From Treponema sp. (GTDB lineage: Bacteria; Spirochaetota; Spirochaetia; Treponematales; Treponemataceae): 6,350 nucleotides of DNA. The translations under genes and the position numbers were made by a program. The stretch lies in NCBI GenBank assembly GCA_017544745.1, contig JAFYDO010000159.1, forward strand, positions 1-6,350, read 5' to 3'. Each line of letters begins with the position of its first letter. The stretch's first letter is position 1. The notes below the pieces were generated by a model. The model was not told the DNA's origin, did not search any database, and saw only the letters and a program-made list of their open reading frames with translations. This document shows, one piece after another, positions 5,219-6,350 of this stretch.

Positions 5219-6350
5219 TTGAACCTTCAGTTTAGTGATACAAAAGATGGATTTAAAACATTTTCACTTGATAATGTTTATTTCCACTCTAAGTATGCAC
5301 CGCTAACCGAAGCACAGCGTTTTGCTCAAAGCATGACACTCCCCTATAAACCCAAAATCATTTTTTTAATTGAGCCCGGCCTTTCTTATTGTTTTCCTTA
5401 CATAAAGGATATGTACCCGGACAGTAAAATAGTTGCAATAAGACTTATAGATTATGATTTTCCAAAAGCAGATGTTTATGATGCGAATATAATTTATAAG
5501 GACTGCACAAATTTTAAAAGTTATTTGCTTCAAACCTTTGGAGAAGAAGCGCTTTTATCGTCCAGCATTTTTACCTGGCCGGCAGCCAAGAATGTTTTTG
5601 CAACACAAACTCAAACAATTCTGGAGCAATACAAACAGGCCCTGAATGACTGTAAAACACTTCTTGTTACAAGACAGTTCTTTGAAAAAAAATGGCTCAC
5701 TAACTGCCTTAATTTTATTGATAATACAAAACGCTTTATTACATTAAAAGATAAAATTGATTTACCGGTTATTGTATGTGCTTCGGGACCTAGTCTTGTT
5801 CCCTGTCTTTCAACCTTAAAGAAAAATCAGAATAAAGTTTTTATAATTGCGTTGTCTTCTGCCCTTAGCGTTTTAATTAATCATGATATTACACCGGATC
5901 TTGTACTTTCTACAGACGGAGGCTTTTGGGCAGGAGAACATCTTAAATGTCTCACAGCTAAATCCTTTATTCCCTTAGTCTGCCCTGCCGAAGCTTATAT
6001 TCCAAAAAAGCTGCTTAATAAAAATCCTGTACTTGCCCTGGAATATAATGACGACAGTTCTTTTATTTCTACGCAGATTTTGAATAAATGTAAGATTACA
6101 ACTAAAGCTGCTTTGAGAAATCCTACGGTAAGTGGAACTGCAATTTATTTTGCAAACAGTATAACAGATAAACCCATTTATTTTCTTGGACTTGATTTAC
6201 ATGGAAACCCAGGCCTCCAGCATTCAAAGCCTAATGAACTTGAAAAAAACAACAGTATTACAGAAAGCAGGCTTACTAACAAAGAAACCAGAAATACAAG
6301 ATCACGCTTTAATTCTGCATCCCTAAAAATCTATGAAGAATGGTTTGGTA
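5219..6350 (+). CDS. Maf/DUF115 (MptE-like) motility-associated glycosyltransferase-type protein, 3' end cut off
   Basis: The frame is open from TTG at 5219 to the window end, giving 377 residues; family members are often longer (around 600 residues), so the C-terminal part is missing. Maf (MAF_flag10/DUF115) proteins are needed for flagellin glycosylation in several bacteria and are thought to transfer nonulosonic-type sugars to flagellin in the cytoplasm; the central domain also resembles the archaeal pterin enzyme MptE. Visible family features are PGLSYCFPYIKDMYP (53-67) in the N-terminal domain, the nucleotide-binding-type loop ASGPSL (188-193) after the strand PVIVC, ITPDLVLSTDGG (224-235), GLDLHG (324-329), and the following SLKIYEEWF near the window end. 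It starts 2 nt after the previous stop and is the third gene of the operon. Some databases label this family 6-hydroxymethylpterin pyrophosphokinase-like; with a spirochaete host and the flagellar Maf pattern, flagellin modification is the better inference. The TTG start is moderately sure. Confidence 0.87.
   Translation, partial: MNLQFSDTKDGFKTFSLDNVYFHSKYAPLTEAQRFAQSMTLPYKPKIIFLIEPGLSYCFPYIKDMYPDSKIVAIRLIDYDFPKADVYDANIIYKDCTNFKSYLLQTFGEEALLSSSIFTWPAAKNVFATQTQTILEQYKQALNDCKTLLVTRQFFEKKWLTNCLNFIDNTKRFITLKDKIDLPVIVCASGPSLVPCLSTLKKNQNKVFIIALSSALSVLINHDITPDLVLSTDGGFWAGEHLKCLTAKSFIPLVCPAEAYIPKKLLNKNPVLALEYNDDSSFISTQILNKCKITTKAALRNPTVSGTAIYFANSITDKPIYFLGLDLHGNPGLQHSKPNELEKNNSITESRLTNKETRNTRSRFNSASLKIYEEWFG

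Overview
The window reads as low-GC spirochaete DNA, most likely a host-associated Treponema. This is inferred from AT-rich codon use, TTG start codons, a Maf/DUF115-type (motility-associated) protein and the style of the acidic and hypothetical proteins. Genus level is fairly likely; species cannot be called from this stretch.

Layout. (1) 1-276 (+): the 3' part of smpB, the tmRNA-binding ribosome-rescue protein. (2) 288-1181 (+): an exported protein of unknown function with a TTG start, 11 nt after smpB and probably cotranscribed with it. A hairpin plus T-tract at 1209-1245 is a good candidate terminator for this unit, and it lies inside the 3' end of the next, convergent gene. (3) 1188-1685 (-): a small membrane/coiled-coil protein resembling FtsB/DivIC septum-formation proteins but with an extra C-terminal membrane helix. 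(4) 1686-1833: a very AT-rich divergent intergenic region with two candidate promoters for the rightward operon and an inverted pair of CCGATAAT boxes. (5) 1834-4359 (+): an 841-residue, extremely acidic, probably disordered protein with a reiterated short [ILV]xDF motif, one short coiled coil, a Glu/Pro-rich repeat tract and a folded-looking C-terminal helical module. (6) 4359-5216 (+): a 285-residue protein of unknown function that overlaps the acidic gene by 1 nt. (7) 5219-6350 (+, runs off the window): the N-terminal 377 residues of a Maf/DUF115 (MptE-like) protein, the family linked to flagellin glycosylation.

The last three genes overlap or lie within 2 nt of each other and are almost certainly one translationally coupled operon. 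The most interesting inference is that the acidic multivalent protein and the unknown middle protein work with the Maf enzyme, for example as a scaffold or adaptor for flagellin modification. No mobile element, CRISPR array, tRNA or rRNA was seen. The only non-coding stretch of note is the 148-nt intergenic region.
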